Assembly: GCF_041260155.1 (NCBI RefSeq)
Contig: NC_091942.1
Location: 5,890,001-5,954,000 of the forward strand
From: Ptychodera flava
Taxonomy: Eukaryota > Hemichordata > Enteropneusta > Ptychoderidae
Direction: 5' to 3'
DNA length: 64,000 nucleotides
Below the pieces are notes generated by a model. That model was not told the DNA's origin. It searched no databases and worked only from the letters and a program-made list of their open reading frames with translations. Position 1 is the stretch's first letter. Each line of letters begins with the position of its first letter. The position numbers and the translations under genes are program-made. Below are positions 12,019 through 28,177 of this stretch, one piece after another.

Positions 12019-14903
12019 ATGGCTTACCGATATCACTAGGCGTCTGAGATACGGTCGAAGTAGACGTCACCGAATTTTTCTGTATTTCGCCGGCAGTATC
12101 TTCGACTGTGATTCCTAGTACAGTGTCGGTTACTGTTGTCGAGTCATTATGCGGCAACTTGGACTGTGCAGATATCGGCGTCGTCTCTGAAATGAAATGA
12201 CGAAATTTAATTATGCCTATCTGGGGAAAGTATACAGCTGATTCAAGATTCCATATCTGTGTGCCATCGCGAGCACTTTCTATTTACCACGATTGGAATT
12301 AATTTGGGATAATCGGATTTTCAAATTTCTCAAAAATGTTAGGTGCCCTACAACTGAATGTTGCGATATTACAAATTACTCATAAACACAATTGTGTACT
12401 ATAAAAATGAAAGAAGGAGAGATGACATTTGTAGACGAAATCAACATTACTTGAACATCCAATCATCCCAAATTAGTTCCAATCGTAGAAAATATTACAA
12501 GTTGTTATATTTATTCTCAAATATCACGCTATCAGAGCCGTACAGTACAACCATTTAGATTTGGATGGCGACAAAAGAGTTAAATATTAAACATAAGGTA
12601 CTCAGATAATGTTTGCAATGTTAGATGATACATTGGCTTTAAGTTTCATTTCTTGTTTATATGACAATTTCTTGAATTTATCAGAACGATACAAACAGAG
12701 AATTTTTATTTTGACGTAACATCAACTTCAATAAGTTACTTTCGAAACAATCTCTAATCAATCTGTTGAAGTCGAAATAAACGTAAAATGTTTTACCCAG
12801 AGTTCAGACCCATCATATTACGGATATTTTACACCTTTCTATGGTTTATGTTTTATCTTTTTAAGTATTTTCAAAGCATTTGTCCCCTTTAAAAGCCAAA
12901 TAATCTCAACTTCCAACGTTTAGGGGGCCAAGAACGCCAAGAATATTACGGCTGGCTACACTAGGCAACTCAGAGTACTGATATAAGACAATCACGTACA
13001 TTTTGTAATGTAAAATATTAGATTGTTTGTACAGCTTACAAGCATTAATTTTTCCGGTTTTAAACTTTTCATCTATCTTGGGTGAACACGTTCGATATTT
13101 CTCTACAGCCGACCGACAAAGATGGCGGTGATGTGAGATATGTGATAGCTCCAGACCTAGTTTATTTTCGTTCTGACCGTAAATCTTTCAATTCCCCGTA
13201 AAAGTCATACTGACATTTTTGTGTTGATAGTCACGGATCATATCAATTGAATGGTCCCGCACAGATTTTCGAAGTCCAATGGCTTTAATAAGTTGTCATG
13301 ACGACCGTTTTCCCTCATTCTGGTGTGATCTAGATATCCATACAGAATCTGGTACACATTACCTCCTATCTATATAAGCTGATTAGATCTACCGCCCTCC
13401 TAAGGTCATTTATAGAGAAACATTCATGACCGTCATGCAATCAAAGAAATTTGAAAAGTTGAAGGTAGGATATATGGCATGGATAGTATGATAGAGCAGA
13501 CAATAACTGGAGATATTTGTTGCATCACAAGCTTAAGGCCTCCGGGCCATATACAATGCAATTCTCAGCTGGAAAATGATATATGCTATATTGGCGCTGG
13601 TCGTAAAGCTCATTTTCCGTTGAACAAAATTCCATTATTTACAGAGTTAGCGAACAAGTATCGCGTCGCAAAAAAAAACTAGACAAAACACTGTAGACGC
13701 TGTGCTTGGACCACGTTGAAATTATAAAATACAATACAATACTGACAATCAATATCTGAGATCTTAGGAAGGAATGCAGACGACAATGAATCATTACATT
13801 ATCAGAGGAAAACATTGTCATCTGAATTTATGGCTCAGTTTTCATGCAGAAATCAGGTGGCTAAAACCGGAGATCTAAACAGCGTAATCTCATGTGTCCA
13901 GTGACACTAAACCAGGAAATGTGTCTCTTCTTCCGAATAATAACGAAAAACCTCACAACAAAATAATGGCTGTAACCGTCGGCGAATTTTAACTATATTT
14001 TTTCTGTTTTTGAAATACACTTTCAAGTTCTACTCACGAAATTATCACGAAATGGTTAGTTTACTTCTTGTCAGCTATGCCCGAATATATGCGATGCTGA
14101 ATGCCATTGTTCATAACTGAATTCGAGTACGGACTAGAATTCATTTTTAACGATAATAATGCGAAGTGTGCAAGGTCTATTGTGTTGTGACGTTAAAACT
14201 TCATATTTCAACTGATCTGGGCTTTAGACATATAAAAATTGAAACTTCGTTGTTATGGCAATATTGTTAAAAAGTAATCCGATCCTAAGTGGTAGTCCCT
14301 GGTTTCTGGTTTCTGACTTTTTGAACTTCCCTGTAATTGGTTTACACATATGAATTGTGCTTCTTTGTGGTCAAGTTAATCAACTAACCCAAGGAAAAGA
14401 TGGCGGTGAAGTGAAGGTGAAATTGTCATGAATGCGCACTACATACGTGGGCGTTGTCACGTCACTGTGCTGAGATGGCATGTGCGTGACTTGAATTTAA
14501 AACGCCAAAGATGTACAAACTTGAGTGAACAGAGTGATTTTGATGTCTTGACACAAGTAAAAAATACTAAAGTTCACACAAATGAGGTGTGGAATTTAAG
14601 ACTGCTAAAATTTGGGATTGAAATTATGAATAAATGATGACGATTGTACGATTTATACATACCAGACGGATTTTGGATCGACTTACCACCGCAGACTCTG
14701 CATTCTTTTTCTGATATCTCTGTGCAGATGCTGCAATTCATGCACTTGTCCAATACTTTGAAATATCCGGGTGGACATTTAACAACAAGTGGGAGACTAG
14801 CGACAGTCGATGTTTGGCAACACCACAGCAAGAACCACGCAGTCAGTACGGCGAAACACACCCGGTTCGCACGTTGGACAAACGGTAGCAAAGGGACAAG
14901 CAT
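9808..14903 (-). CDS. G2: Fn14-like single-CRD receptor with signal peptide
   Basis: Exons: 14687-14903, 12028-12186, 11369-11533, 9808-10025 (252 aa, all junctions phase 1). Exon 1 encodes a hydrophobic signal peptide (VCFAVLTAWFLLWCCQ core) and then the motif CPPGYFKVLDKCMNCSIC, followed by a last C-x2-C pair. The spacing C-x10-C-x2-C-x2-C-x8-C-x2-C is that of the Fn14/TNFRSF12A CRD, including the DKCM-C turn. Exon 2 is a Thr/Ser-rich stalk of 52 residues. Exon 3 holds the TM helix (LIAFITLILLVLAILAYVI), then KCYKKKRR. Exon 4 is a 71-residue tail containing PVQPEED, loosely like TRAF-binding PxQ motifs. Exon 1 uses the ATG at 14903; no other start gives a signal peptide. G2 is the clearest type I member. 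Intron 1 (2.5 kb) and intron 3 (1.3 kb) carry repeats. Confidence 0.82.
10131..10746. mobile_element. Fold-back / MITE-like element with ~78-bp inverted repeats
   Basis: The segment 10133-10210 is matched in inverted orientation by 10669-10744 at an estimated 85% or so. The inner ends share CGAAAATAGGGTCAGGTATG. The 460-bp interior has no gene. It sits in G2 intron 3, about 100 bases from the tail exon acceptor. No transposase is present, so it is non-autonomous. The superfamily is not identifiable because target duplications are unclear. Confidence 0.75.
11199..11310. repeat. (CT)n(CA)n microsatellite in G2 intron 3
   Basis: Compound dinucleotide tract. On the transcribed strand it reads (TG)n then (GA)n and starts about 60 bases downstream of the TM exon donor at 11369. 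Translations of this tract on either strand are not genes. Confidence 0.95.
11947..12018. repeat. (CT)n(CA)n microsatellite abutting a G2 splice donor
   Basis: On the transcribed strand a (TG)n run followed by (GA)n begins within about ten bases after the GTAAGC donor of the stalk exon (exon end 12028). Confidence 0.95.
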
Positions 14904-16762
14904 TGATCTCTCAAGTAAGTGACCGTTGTTCCGTGTATAGTGACTGATCTTCAATTGCTGACGCTCTTATGAATGATGCACTGTCCAGTCGGCTACGCAG
15001 GAGTTGGCCAATCAGAGAACTCTCTCAGATACGTTATTGTACAACTCTCTTTGAAAGTTTATGTATCTGGCATACCATAAACAAAATAAGGAGGAGAAAA
15101 ACACGATACGTCATATTACGTACGTCATTAGTTTGTCAGCTCTTAAAAAGTGACGTCAGATTGGTAATAATTACATATAGCAACATACCACGTGACAGGG
15201 AAGTCCCCGTCAGGTCAGAAGCTTGGCATATCTGTTTACTATTGTAACCACGACACACTATAAATGTTATTGTTTGCGGCACTGAATTTGAACTATCTTG
15301 TCGGATCAAAGGATTTTTACTCGAACACTTTCTCTCTGTTCGAACCGAATGGACGCAATCACAGCATGTCTTGGATTCAGTGCATCGGCAGAATTCATGA
15401 CATATAGGTCTTTGGACCTAGCACCGTCGCCGAAAGGGTTGGGTCCCATTGACATGTCATGACTCGTAAAAACGTTTCAGTTCAGTCAACTTTGACTTCA
15501 CGCTACTGACTCCGTTATGAGTCACAGCGAAATCGATCATGTTGATCAAGAATCAGAGTTTGCTTAACTTACAAACGTGTCCGAATCTATTAAACCTGAA
15601 GCGATTGGGTCAGTCAAGCTGATTAATGGTCATATAAATCAGATGTGGGCATAGCGACGTTTCTATTTGTCCCTGCTTTTCTAATTTGCTGTGTCATGTT
15701 AAGCAGAATTATTAATGTTTAGCATTTCGTATTAAATTTAAAAACAAACGAGAGATATAAAATGATCAACTCGAAGCCCCAACTTTTTCATAACATTATC
15801 CTGTAAAGTTCAGCACTTCTATGAAGAATAAATGGTGTACTAACTTACCTAAGAGCCTTGAAACTCGTTTTGGAATTAACTACACGGTGATACAGTGGTA
15901 AAATGTTATATACTTCACATTTAAGGAAATCAAGGTCCTCTGACTATGAGGGTAAAGTCTGACTGTGAGCGTAAAGTCCAAGTTCACCCTAATACATGTG
16001 ATGAGGGCAAGGGTTGTATGCTGCAGTAAAATTCACAGATTATCAAAAGTATGGCGAATCTTGTGTTTTGTACTCACCGTGAAGCAAAAGGGCATTGTGA
16101 TGTGAGATCTGTATTACAACGCGCATTTGTGGTAGCTCAGGTGGTTGTATGTATTAGGCGAAGCGTGCTATTGTTCACTGTGAAATAACACTCAAAAAAA
16201 CTAATCGTATTTCACTTTTAAAATATTGCGGAAATCAAAACACATCATCATATCATATAGATGTACTTTTTTATTTAAAACTATAAAAACGTTAAGTATA
16301 TAAATACTGAATATTTAAGTATGTACATTGTGCAACTTTAAAAAAAATGACTCCTGTAAAATCTTTATGTCGAGATGTTCATTTCTCATTAGAGTTTTAC
16401 AAACACGAAAACTGACATTTTATGTTATGTTAATTTAAAGAGTAACGTCGTCATTGTCATTGCTATCGCGCTAGTTGGGCATTTTTTTCCGTATACCACA
16501 AGTTAACTATTTTCTCTTCGCTTGGAGGCATCGTCACTTCGGTTTATTATGTTGATTTTACTGTACAGTTGGCGTTGACTTTAGGCTACTGGCTTAACGA
16601 CGGTACGTATCGTTATTCATCGTCGTCGAAAAATATCTCGCCTTCTTATACGGCAGCAACTTTGACGAAGACCCTCAAGCACTCAACTGCACACGGCCGG
16701 ACGATTGGATGGCACACAGTTTGTGTAAGATTCACTCTGCGCAGACTCAGTGCAGCTTTTGT
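14904..16762. other. Intergenic stretch between G2 and G3
   Basis: No gene can be supported. It includes the G2 promoter side (just above 14903) and the G3 3' side. AATAAA on the minus strand at 16543-16548 lies about 215 bases beyond the G3 stop and may be its poly(A) signal. A small tandem duplication of GGTAAAGTCTGACTGTGA type lies near 15945-15985. Confidence 0.45.
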
Positions 16763-20517
<3,755 letters not shown>

Positions 20518-20735
20518 GGCGAACTTGACGAAAGAGCGATGAATGAAATGAGAAAAGTCGAAGATCTTTAAAACCTGTTGTGTCCCGTATAACAGCTAAA
20601 GTGAAAATAGACCTGACAGGTTTAGAGCGCTCAGCGTGATCATGACGTCATGCGTCATCAAGTTATTTATAGAACATCCGGAAGTAGTTCTCTCGGTCCT
20701 CGACCCTTTGTGGTCACCCCTATGAGAGTCAACGT

Positions 20736-20957
20736 TCAGTGGGCGGCGTGTCGCCAGATTTCGGCACACTTATAGTGTGACATCTGGACTCCATAGTATC
20801 TTGAGGACACACAAATATCAAGTGCATCGCAGAATGGGGAATTGGTTGACAGTGTTGTACTGGTTTGCTGAAAGTCTACACAATATAGTCCTCGTATGAC
20901 ATCATCAGTAAAATTGGGAAGTTGTTGACAGTCACCGGGGAATTCCCACTTCAACAT
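20736..20957 (-). CDS. Unrecognised 73-codon open frame upstream of G3
   Basis: This frame runs from ATG at 20957 to TGA at 20736 and encodes five cysteines (GDCQQL, LYCVDF, PFCDAL, DICVSS, YKCAEI) with no transmembrane helix or signal peptide. The spacing is not that of the array CRDs. It could be an exon of an unseen gene, a transposon remnant or chance. Nothing around it decides. Confidence 0.2.
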   Translation of the reverse strand: MLKWEFPGDCQQLPNFTDDVIRGLYCVDFQQTSTTLSTNSPFCDALDICVSSRYYGVQMSHYKCAEIWRHAAH

Positions 20958-22304
20958 GCTTCATACGCTAACTGTTCGACTGACCTTTGTACTCCATGAA
21001 CTTATCAATGGTTGATTCAAACAGGATCGTGGTCAGTGTACGTGGTTGGGCGTTGCTTTTGTATGCTTGTCCTCATTTGATCGTAGCATGTATATCTGGG
21101 CTCAATTGACCCACGGAATCCGAATCTCGTCAAAATAATAAAAAAATCTCATAGCTACTCAACCTTATCAGATTCGTCTTTGTTAAGCCACAATTTGTTT
21201 CCTGAATTTATTGTACTCCATTGTACGGTTTGAAAATCAGGAGCAGGTGAGTCTCTGTGGCGGTAGATTATATTTGAGGAAGAATGCTCTTCGAGGACAC
21301 ATATTGGGAATCTCAAATTTCTACAATTATTTCCTGGTATATTGCCTGTTGGGGCTCACTTTGAAGTTCTTAGAGTGAGTAAAGGTTTAACCATCTTAGT
21401 TCTTCGAAAATCGAAAAAAAGCATCTCCCCCGCAGAGCTATTGCACGGTGACCCCCGATTTATTCCTGATTTGGTTAGAGTGTGGCTTCATCTAGGAAAG
21501 TTTTAAGTCTTTCTGTTTCGGGGTGATACCTTAAAACTATTATCACGCACATTTCTTCGGATCATGCGGATTACCTTAAGAAGCGCCTTATCTGACGTTT
21601 CTCGTGTAACTATTTCTTTTTGTTGAAAGCAGGAATAAACAAGAAGTTATCAACAAATCATGTTGATATTTTCCAGGGGTTTTGTCACCGTGGACAGTTT
21701 CACATCGTACATGTAGACCATAACTGTAATCAACGACTCTTTGTCAGCCCACGGAGTGTACTGTACTTTGTCTCACTGCCTCTTTTAGATAATGGCTGCT
21801 TTAACAGATTGTTAATGACGGCGCTCCGGGGTGTAGAGGGCAAGTAAAAAGGTTAGAACATCCAGCGGTCATTGACATCGCAAAACCCAATGCCTCATTA
21901 GTAATTAAATCACCATAAGTTAATTAGATGTTATTTTGGCAAAAATAGCATGTGTTTACTTTAAGTTAATTGAGAAGATGACAAAAGCAGCATATCTTTG
22001 TTCAAGAATAGGAGGCTTTCACTGTTACAAGAACAATATCGACTACATGTCCAATTTGCATATGAAATAGACACGCACCACATTGCATGCATTGACTTGG
22101 TATCGTCTTCACAAGGACAACAGATGCACGTCTTTCTGGTCAGTGTCAACACAAAATGTTTTGGGTCATTGTAAGAATTCTTAGAGCTGTTTATTTTTCC
22201 GTTACGTATAGTTTGAGTTATGTTTTATGAAATGTAAATTTAAAGAACCCTTCTGTTGAAGAAGAGTCATTTAAGGTACAATACGCTTCTGTGGCATATA
22301 TTTT
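20958..22304. other. Repeat-bearing intergenic stretch
   Basis: No gene is supported. It contains one copy (about 21340-21560) of a dispersed repeat marked by GCACGGTGACCCC, listed separately. The remainder is unremarkable AT-rich sequence. Confidence 0.4.
21340..21560 (+). repeat. Dispersed repeat family D, copy 1
   Basis: Shares blocks with 58418-58710: GGGGCTCACTTTGAAGTTCT, TTCGAAAATCGAA, GCACGGTGACCCC, GATTTGGTTAGAG, then AAAGTTTTAAGTCTTTC and a TTTCGGGGTGATACCTTAAA end. It is a non-coding interspersed repeat of unknown class. Confidence 0.7.
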
Positions 22305-22460
22305 CACAATACTGTTTTGGACTACCACTTGTGGGGCTTATTTTGAAGCTTATGGAGTATGTGAAGTTTCAAAATTTTGTGCGAATCGAAATTTGACTTT
22401 TTCTTCATGGAGTCAACACAGGGATGGCGGCCATTTTGAATTTCGAAAGTCAGTAAATAT
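22305..22460 (+). repeat. Dispersed repeat family D, copy 2 (5' half)
   Basis: Contains CACTTGTGGGGCTTATTTTGAAGC, the block ending GGAGTCAACACAGGGATGGC, and CATTTTGAATTTC, all shared with 58418-58560. A similar half copy is near 27110-27200. It ends in the (AAT)n tract at 22458-22500. Confidence 0.65.
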
Positions 22461-22500
22461 AATAATAATAATGATAATAATAATAATAATAATAATATTT
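22458..22500. repeat. (AAT)n microsatellite
   Basis: ATA/AAT trinucleotide run at the end of repeat D copy 2. Confidence 0.9.
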
Positions 22501-22608
22501 ATTTCTTTAAAAACGCCTTCCCTGTCAAAGACATCTCAAGGCGCATTACATTTCGGTTATAAAAATAAAGCAATGGAAAATGGTTAAAAATCACACAAGT
22601 AACTCTCT

Positions 22609-24121
22609 TTAACCAGATATGAACTGAAAATGCTCACGTGTGTTTCATTATATGTTGCAGTTATGTGTAAATTAGAACCTTTGCCACGTGTTTGCAACTT
22701 CATTGAAAGTATTATGATCAACATGATGAACAATATTCACCACAGATTAATTCTAAAAGGTCATGAAGTATACAAATATGTAATTAGCTGAAATGAAAAT
22801 ATTAAAGTTCTTTGACTGCTGTCATTGTATCACCACTTTATATAGCGAGTGTAATTACCTTTGGCCAAGTCCTTCAAGCCATATATGCCAACTGTGAAAG
22901 CTCATTAGATATGCAAATTATAAATTAGCTGACATGAAAATGTGAAATGGGTTTCGATAGTGTTTTAACCTGGTATAATCATCAATGTACATAGCATGTT
23001 TTGCCAACTTTGATCAAGTGAATCTCAGAGGAAAGATCATCGAAAATGCAAATTAGGAATTGGCTGAAGAAATATTGCTTAATGACTTTCAATACTGCTG
23101 TATCATAGTATCTTTAATGTGCATAGCAAGTTTCATCAACTTTGGTCCAGTCAATTCAGATATATATCCCTAATTAGCCAAGTTCATTGAATATGTAAAT
23201 TAGGAATTGGCTGAAGTAAAAATGCTTAACGATTTTTAATATTGTTGTATCATTGTGTCTTCAATATATGTAGCAAGTTTTGTCAACTTTTGTCAGGTCA
23301 ATTCAGATATATTTCCCTGATTAGGAAAAATCATTAAATATGCAAATTAGGAATTAGCTGAAGAGAAAATGCTTAATGACTTTCAATAATATTGTATTAT
23401 TGTGTCTTTAATGTACATAGCAAGTTCATCAATTTCGATCTAGTCAATTCAGATATCCCTATAATGAAAATTCCTTTAATATGCAAAATAGGAACTGGCT
23501 GAAGTAAAAATGTCTTTGACTTTCAATAATGTTACATCACAGTATCTTTGATGTATATAGAAAGTTTCAATAACTAAAATCAAGTTAATTCACATATATA
23601 TCCCTAATTAGGAAAGTTCATTAAATATGCAAAATCGGAATTGGCTGAAGTAAAAATGCTTAACAACTTTCAAGAATGTTGTATCATAGTAGCTTCAATA
23701 CATGTAGCAAGTTTCATCCACAATGGTCCAGTCAATTCAAATATATATCCCTAATTAGCAAAGTTCATTCAATATGTAAATTGGGAATTGGGTGAAGTTA
23801 CAATGCTTAACGACTTTCAATAATGTTAAATCATAGTATCTTCAATATACATACCAAGTTTGGTCAATTTTGATCGAGTCAAATCAGCATATATCCCTAA
23901 TTAGGAAAGTTCATTAAATATGCAAATTAGCAACTATCTTTCATGTCACCCCTTAATGCTTCCCACTGCTGATATATCTTGATATGATCAACGTTTGTAG
24001 CAATTCTCATCAAATTGTGTGCAGTCGTTTTAATGTATATCCGTTTTTTGTAAAATCATTAATTAAGCAAATGAGCAAAAGTATGCAAGCCACACCCACC
24101 AAAAAGAGAGATATCGGACCA

Positions 24122-24160
<39 letters not shown>

Positions 24161-24206
24161 TCGCTGCGACATATCCTCACGTGTGTAAACACGTGAGCAA
24201 AAAAAG
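22609..24206 (+). repeat. Left arm of a large inverted repeat built of ~145-bp units
   Basis: The arm begins TAACCAGATATGAACTG and ends with a (CAGA)n run, CATCGCTGCGACAT, a CACGTG-type hairpin (GTGTGTAAACACGTGAGC) and A7. Inside are about seven diverged tandem units of about 145 bp, each with ATATGCAAATTAGGAATTGG, CTGAAG.AAAATGCTTAA, CTTTCAATAATGTTG, TAGCAAGTTTCATCAA and ATATATCCCTAATTAGG blocks. The arm is repeated in inverted orientation at 24523-26102. It has no coding capacity. It is likely a non-autonomous element or two copies inserted head to head. Confidence 0.85.
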
Positions 24207-24239
24207 GTAAGTTTGTAAATTAGACTTAAAAACGTGGGT

Positions 24240-24420
24240 GATTTTGGGTGATTTTTTTTTCTCTTGTGTCAAAATTTGCACGGTAATCCCTAATCTTTAT
24301 TACTGATTTCAAGAAGGAACGATTTGAAGTTCTCTTACGGAAAGTTAAAGTTTTAGCAAAATTTTAAGTCCTTCAATTTCTCGGCGTGATACCTTACATG
24401 TATAATAATGTTGTATTACA
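24240..24420 (+). repeat. Dispersed repeat family D, copy 3 (3' half) in the inverted-repeat spacer
   Basis: Shares TTTGCACGGTAATCCC, TTACTGATTT, AAGTTTTAGCAAAATTTTAAGTC and the CGGCGTGATACCTTACAT end with copies at 21340 and 58418. It fills most of the 316-bp spacer between the two long arms. This hints that the inverted pair inserted into a repeat D copy whose 5' half is at 22305-22460. Confidence 0.6.
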
Positions 24421-24522
24421 TTTATGGTTTAGATAGTATAAAGTAAAGTAATAAATTTGGATGACAAGCTTTTCATCGCCACTTCTCTATGGAGCGTTGC
24501 CAGAAAAATAATTTTAGATGCA

Positions 24523-24568
24523 CTTTTTTTGCTCACGTGTTTACACACGTGAGCATATGTCGCAGCGA

Positions 24569-24608
<40 letters not shown>

Positions 24609-26102
24609 CGTGTGTCTGTCTGTCTGTCTGTCTGTCTGTTGGTCCGATATCTCAAAAACGGCTCGTCAGATCAGAATCAAATCTGGTACATGTATTCAGT
24701 TAGCAAATGGCAAGAACTGATTAGTTTTTGGTGGGTGTGTCTTGCATACTTTTTACTCACTTGCATAATTAATGATTTTAGAAAAAACGGATATACATTA
24801 AAAACGACTACACACAATTTGATGAGATTTGCTACAAATGTTAATCACACCAAGATATATCAGCAGTGGGAACCATTAAGGGGTTACATGAAAGATAGTT
24901 GCTAATTTGCATATCTAATGAACTTTCCTAATTAGGGATATATGTCTGATTTGACTCGATCAAAATTGACCAAACTTGGTATGTATATTAAAGATACTAT
25001 TATTTAACATTATTGAAAGTCATTAAGCGTTTTCACTTTAGCCAATTCCTAATTTGCACATTTAATGAACTTTGCTAATTAGGGATATATATTTGAATTG
25101 ACTGGACCGACGCTGATGAAACTTGCTACATGTATTTGGAGCTTCTATGATACAACATTTTTGAAAGTCTTTAAGCATTTTTACTTCAGCCAATTCCGAA
25201 TTTGCATATTTAATCAACTTTCCCACTTAGGGATATATCTGAATTAACTTGATTGTACGTAGTTGTTGAATCTTGCTATATACATTAAAGATACTGTGAT
25301 ATAACATTATTGAAAGTAAAAAGACATTTTTACTTCAGCCAATTCTTAATTTACATATTAAATGAGTTTTCATAATTAGGGATATTTATCTGAATTTACT
25401 TGATCCAAATTGATGAAACTTGCTACGTACATTAAAGACACTATAATACAATATTATTGAAAGTCATTAAGCATTTTTTCTTCAGCCAATTCCTAATTTG
25501 CATATTTAATGAACTTTCCTAATTAGAGATAAATATCTGAATTGACTTGACCAAAGTTGACAAAACTTGCTACATATATTGCAGATACCATGATACAACA
25601 TTATTGACAATCATCAAGCATTTTTACTTAGGTCAATTCCTAATTTACATATTTAATGAACTTTGCTTATTAGGGATATATACTGAGATTTACTTGATAT
25701 CAAAGTTGACAAAACATGCTATGTACACTGATGATTATACCTGGTTAAAACAATATCAAAAGTCATTTCACATTGTCATGTCAGCTAATTTATAATTTGC
25801 ATATCTAATGAGCTTTCAAAGCTCGGCATATATGGCTTGAATGACTTGGCCAACGGTAATTACACTTGCTATATAAAATGGTGACACAATGACAGCAGTC
25901 AAAGAACTTTAATATTTTTATTTCAGCTAATTACATATTTGTATACTTCATGACGTTTTAGAATCAACCGGCTGTGATTATTGTTCATTATGTTGATCAT
26001 AATACTTTCAATGAAGTTGCAAACATGTGGCAAAGGTTCAAATTTACACACAACTTCAATATATAATGAAACACGTGAGCAATTTCAGTTCATATCTGGT
26101 TA
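24523..26102 (-). repeat. Right arm of the large inverted repeat
   Basis: Reverse-complement partner of 22609-24206. It starts with T7GCTCACGTGTTTACAC, the ATGTCGCAGCGATGTCTGTC block and a (CTGT)n run, then the same ~145-bp units read backwards, and ends near CAGTTCATATCTGGTTA. The arms differ at scattered positions, so the duplication is not recent. Between them lies a 316-bp spacer. A third partial copy is at 35388-35745. Confidence 0.85.
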
Positions 26103-28177
26103 TTCATGCATATGTGTACACTTCAGTTGATCTCTGGTATTCTACTTGCTAGAAAAACAAAGCTTGTCAAAGTGAAGTTTGGGTTTCGGGTTATTGAATT
26201 ATGAAATGCACCGATCAAACAAAATTACATGCAATTGTACATGAAAGCTGACAGATAATGAAATCAACGCTAGTACATTAATTGAAACAGATAAGATGAC
26301 GAATCTAACTTGTAATGGACAATATGAATTTTAACCCAATTTTCGTTTAAATTGAGAAATATGATTTTTTGTATTTCATATACTTTGAGTTTGAGTATTT
26401 TTATTTTAATATTATATTCATTCGTCAATTTTAGACGGCCCAAGTCTGTGATTTAAGTATTCTATGAAACCTTGTATACTTGTGTTCCTTTTAATAGTTG
26501 AAATTTTGGTGTGACTACAGGCTCGATGCACTGTTGAGTTTTACTGGAAGCCACGGATTTAAAAACAATGGGTAGGACGTGATGTGTTACGTTCATAGTA
26601 CAACGTCCTGTTGTGTCGGCCAAACTTGATAATTTCTCTCATAGAAATTGAAGAGTACGAAAAACTATGCATGGAATTTACTGGCTTGTCTAGTCTGACA
26701 GTAGTCTTTAAGTATCAATTTACAGGGTTTACCTTTCCAATGAGATACTCCATAGTACCTTTAATGTAGGTTACTTCAAATTATTCGAAAAACCAGAGTA
26801 TTTTAAATCCTCTGTTTGGATTTCAGAAAGGCTTAGCCATGTGAGATCTTCTTACAAATTACTGTTCTTATCCACGAAGTCTTCGTGTCTGAACGCAGTT
26901 TTGACCTAATGGTGACTTGGCAAATAAAGTCAAGACTGTACAATCTCTTTCGTTACCCGCTTAATTCACGATGCTTTTGTTTTGAAAGGAAGACTGCGCC
27001 ATGAGAATAGGTTTCGGATTCTAAAATTATTACTGTAATTTTTCTGTCTGTGTGCACTCATCATGACGAAGCGCGTGCAGTTAATGAAGTTTTCGCCATC
27101 TCGCTTTTTGTGAAAATAGAAAATCTAACGTTTCCTCTCGGACTTAACACAGGATATAACGGCCATTTTGAATTTCAAATATTGGTATATTTCAGGTATG
27201 TTTTCACTTTACAGTCTAAGCTTGATTATGAAAGAGAATGGTTTGCAGTATTCATACGGAAAATTAGGGCAAAAGCGTAAGACTTCTTATTTCAAGGGGC
27301 GGATTACCTTACTTGTTTTCTAGTGATGTGTGTGAAGAAATCTAAACTATAATCTCAATTCCAAGACCTCTTTTTGTAGCTTTTTGTTTAATTTCTTGTC
27401 ACTTCTGTTGCCTACCCCCGGTGGTGGCGCTCAAGGGAAAGGCTGGGAATTTTATGCATGTTTCTCGATATTGTAAAACATCCCCCTAGCTGGGATTTTT
27501 CAACGAAAAAGACAAGCCTATTATGAGAAATATAGGACATAAATAAACCTTAATACACTCCCTGATAAACAATATCTAGGAGTCAGTGAGATCATTGCAA
27601 ATACAGTTACAACTATGGCTATAATTCTAAGAAAAATTGTACCAGATTTCAAAGGGGTTTTCTTATCCTTTTGCGGATCAGCATTTGCAAATAAAGTACT
27701 TTTTTCGTGTTTTCACGAACTAAATGACGAACGATAAACTCCCCCTTTTCTGTGATTTCGGGAACACGTAAGGTTACTCATTTTCTCTGAGAGTCTGAGT
27801 GCCAATACCCGGTGTGTATACTCTTTCTCATATTCTGTAACAGAAGCAGATCCCTAAGGTACTATAACCCACACTAAAAATACCAATATTTTACCACATT
27901 ATGGGGATTTTGTTTAGATACAAATGTAACGACCATCATGCTTTAACTGATGCAGTCTAGTCCCCGGCCTTTATTCGAGCTCGAAGCGCAGTGCTCACAC
28001 TGGTCAAGTATGGTGTATGATGGAATAGGGTTGCGTTTCTTGTGCGCACAGCGCCGCCAGCGGCAGAATGGCGCTTTGGACTCGGGTCAGATTGGGACAG
28101 TGCTGACTCAAACGATGTTGTGCAATTGAACCCGTTGCTAGGTTAGTTTAGAACCTTACATTATCAACGGACACTAA
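26103..28177. other. Intergenic stretch with repeat fragments
   Basis: No gene is supported. Near 27050-27200 there is a diverged half copy of repeat family D (ACTTAACACAGGATATAACG, then GCCATTTTGAATTTC). The rest shows no structure that I can name. Confidence 0.4.

Noticed and set aside
24000-24900. Cys-Leu-Ser-Val repeat proteins and a CRISPR-like look
   Set aside because: Tetranucleotide runs at the ends of the inverted-repeat arms. The ~145-bp units are diverged tandem repeats in a eukaryote, not spacers and repeats of a CRISPR array.
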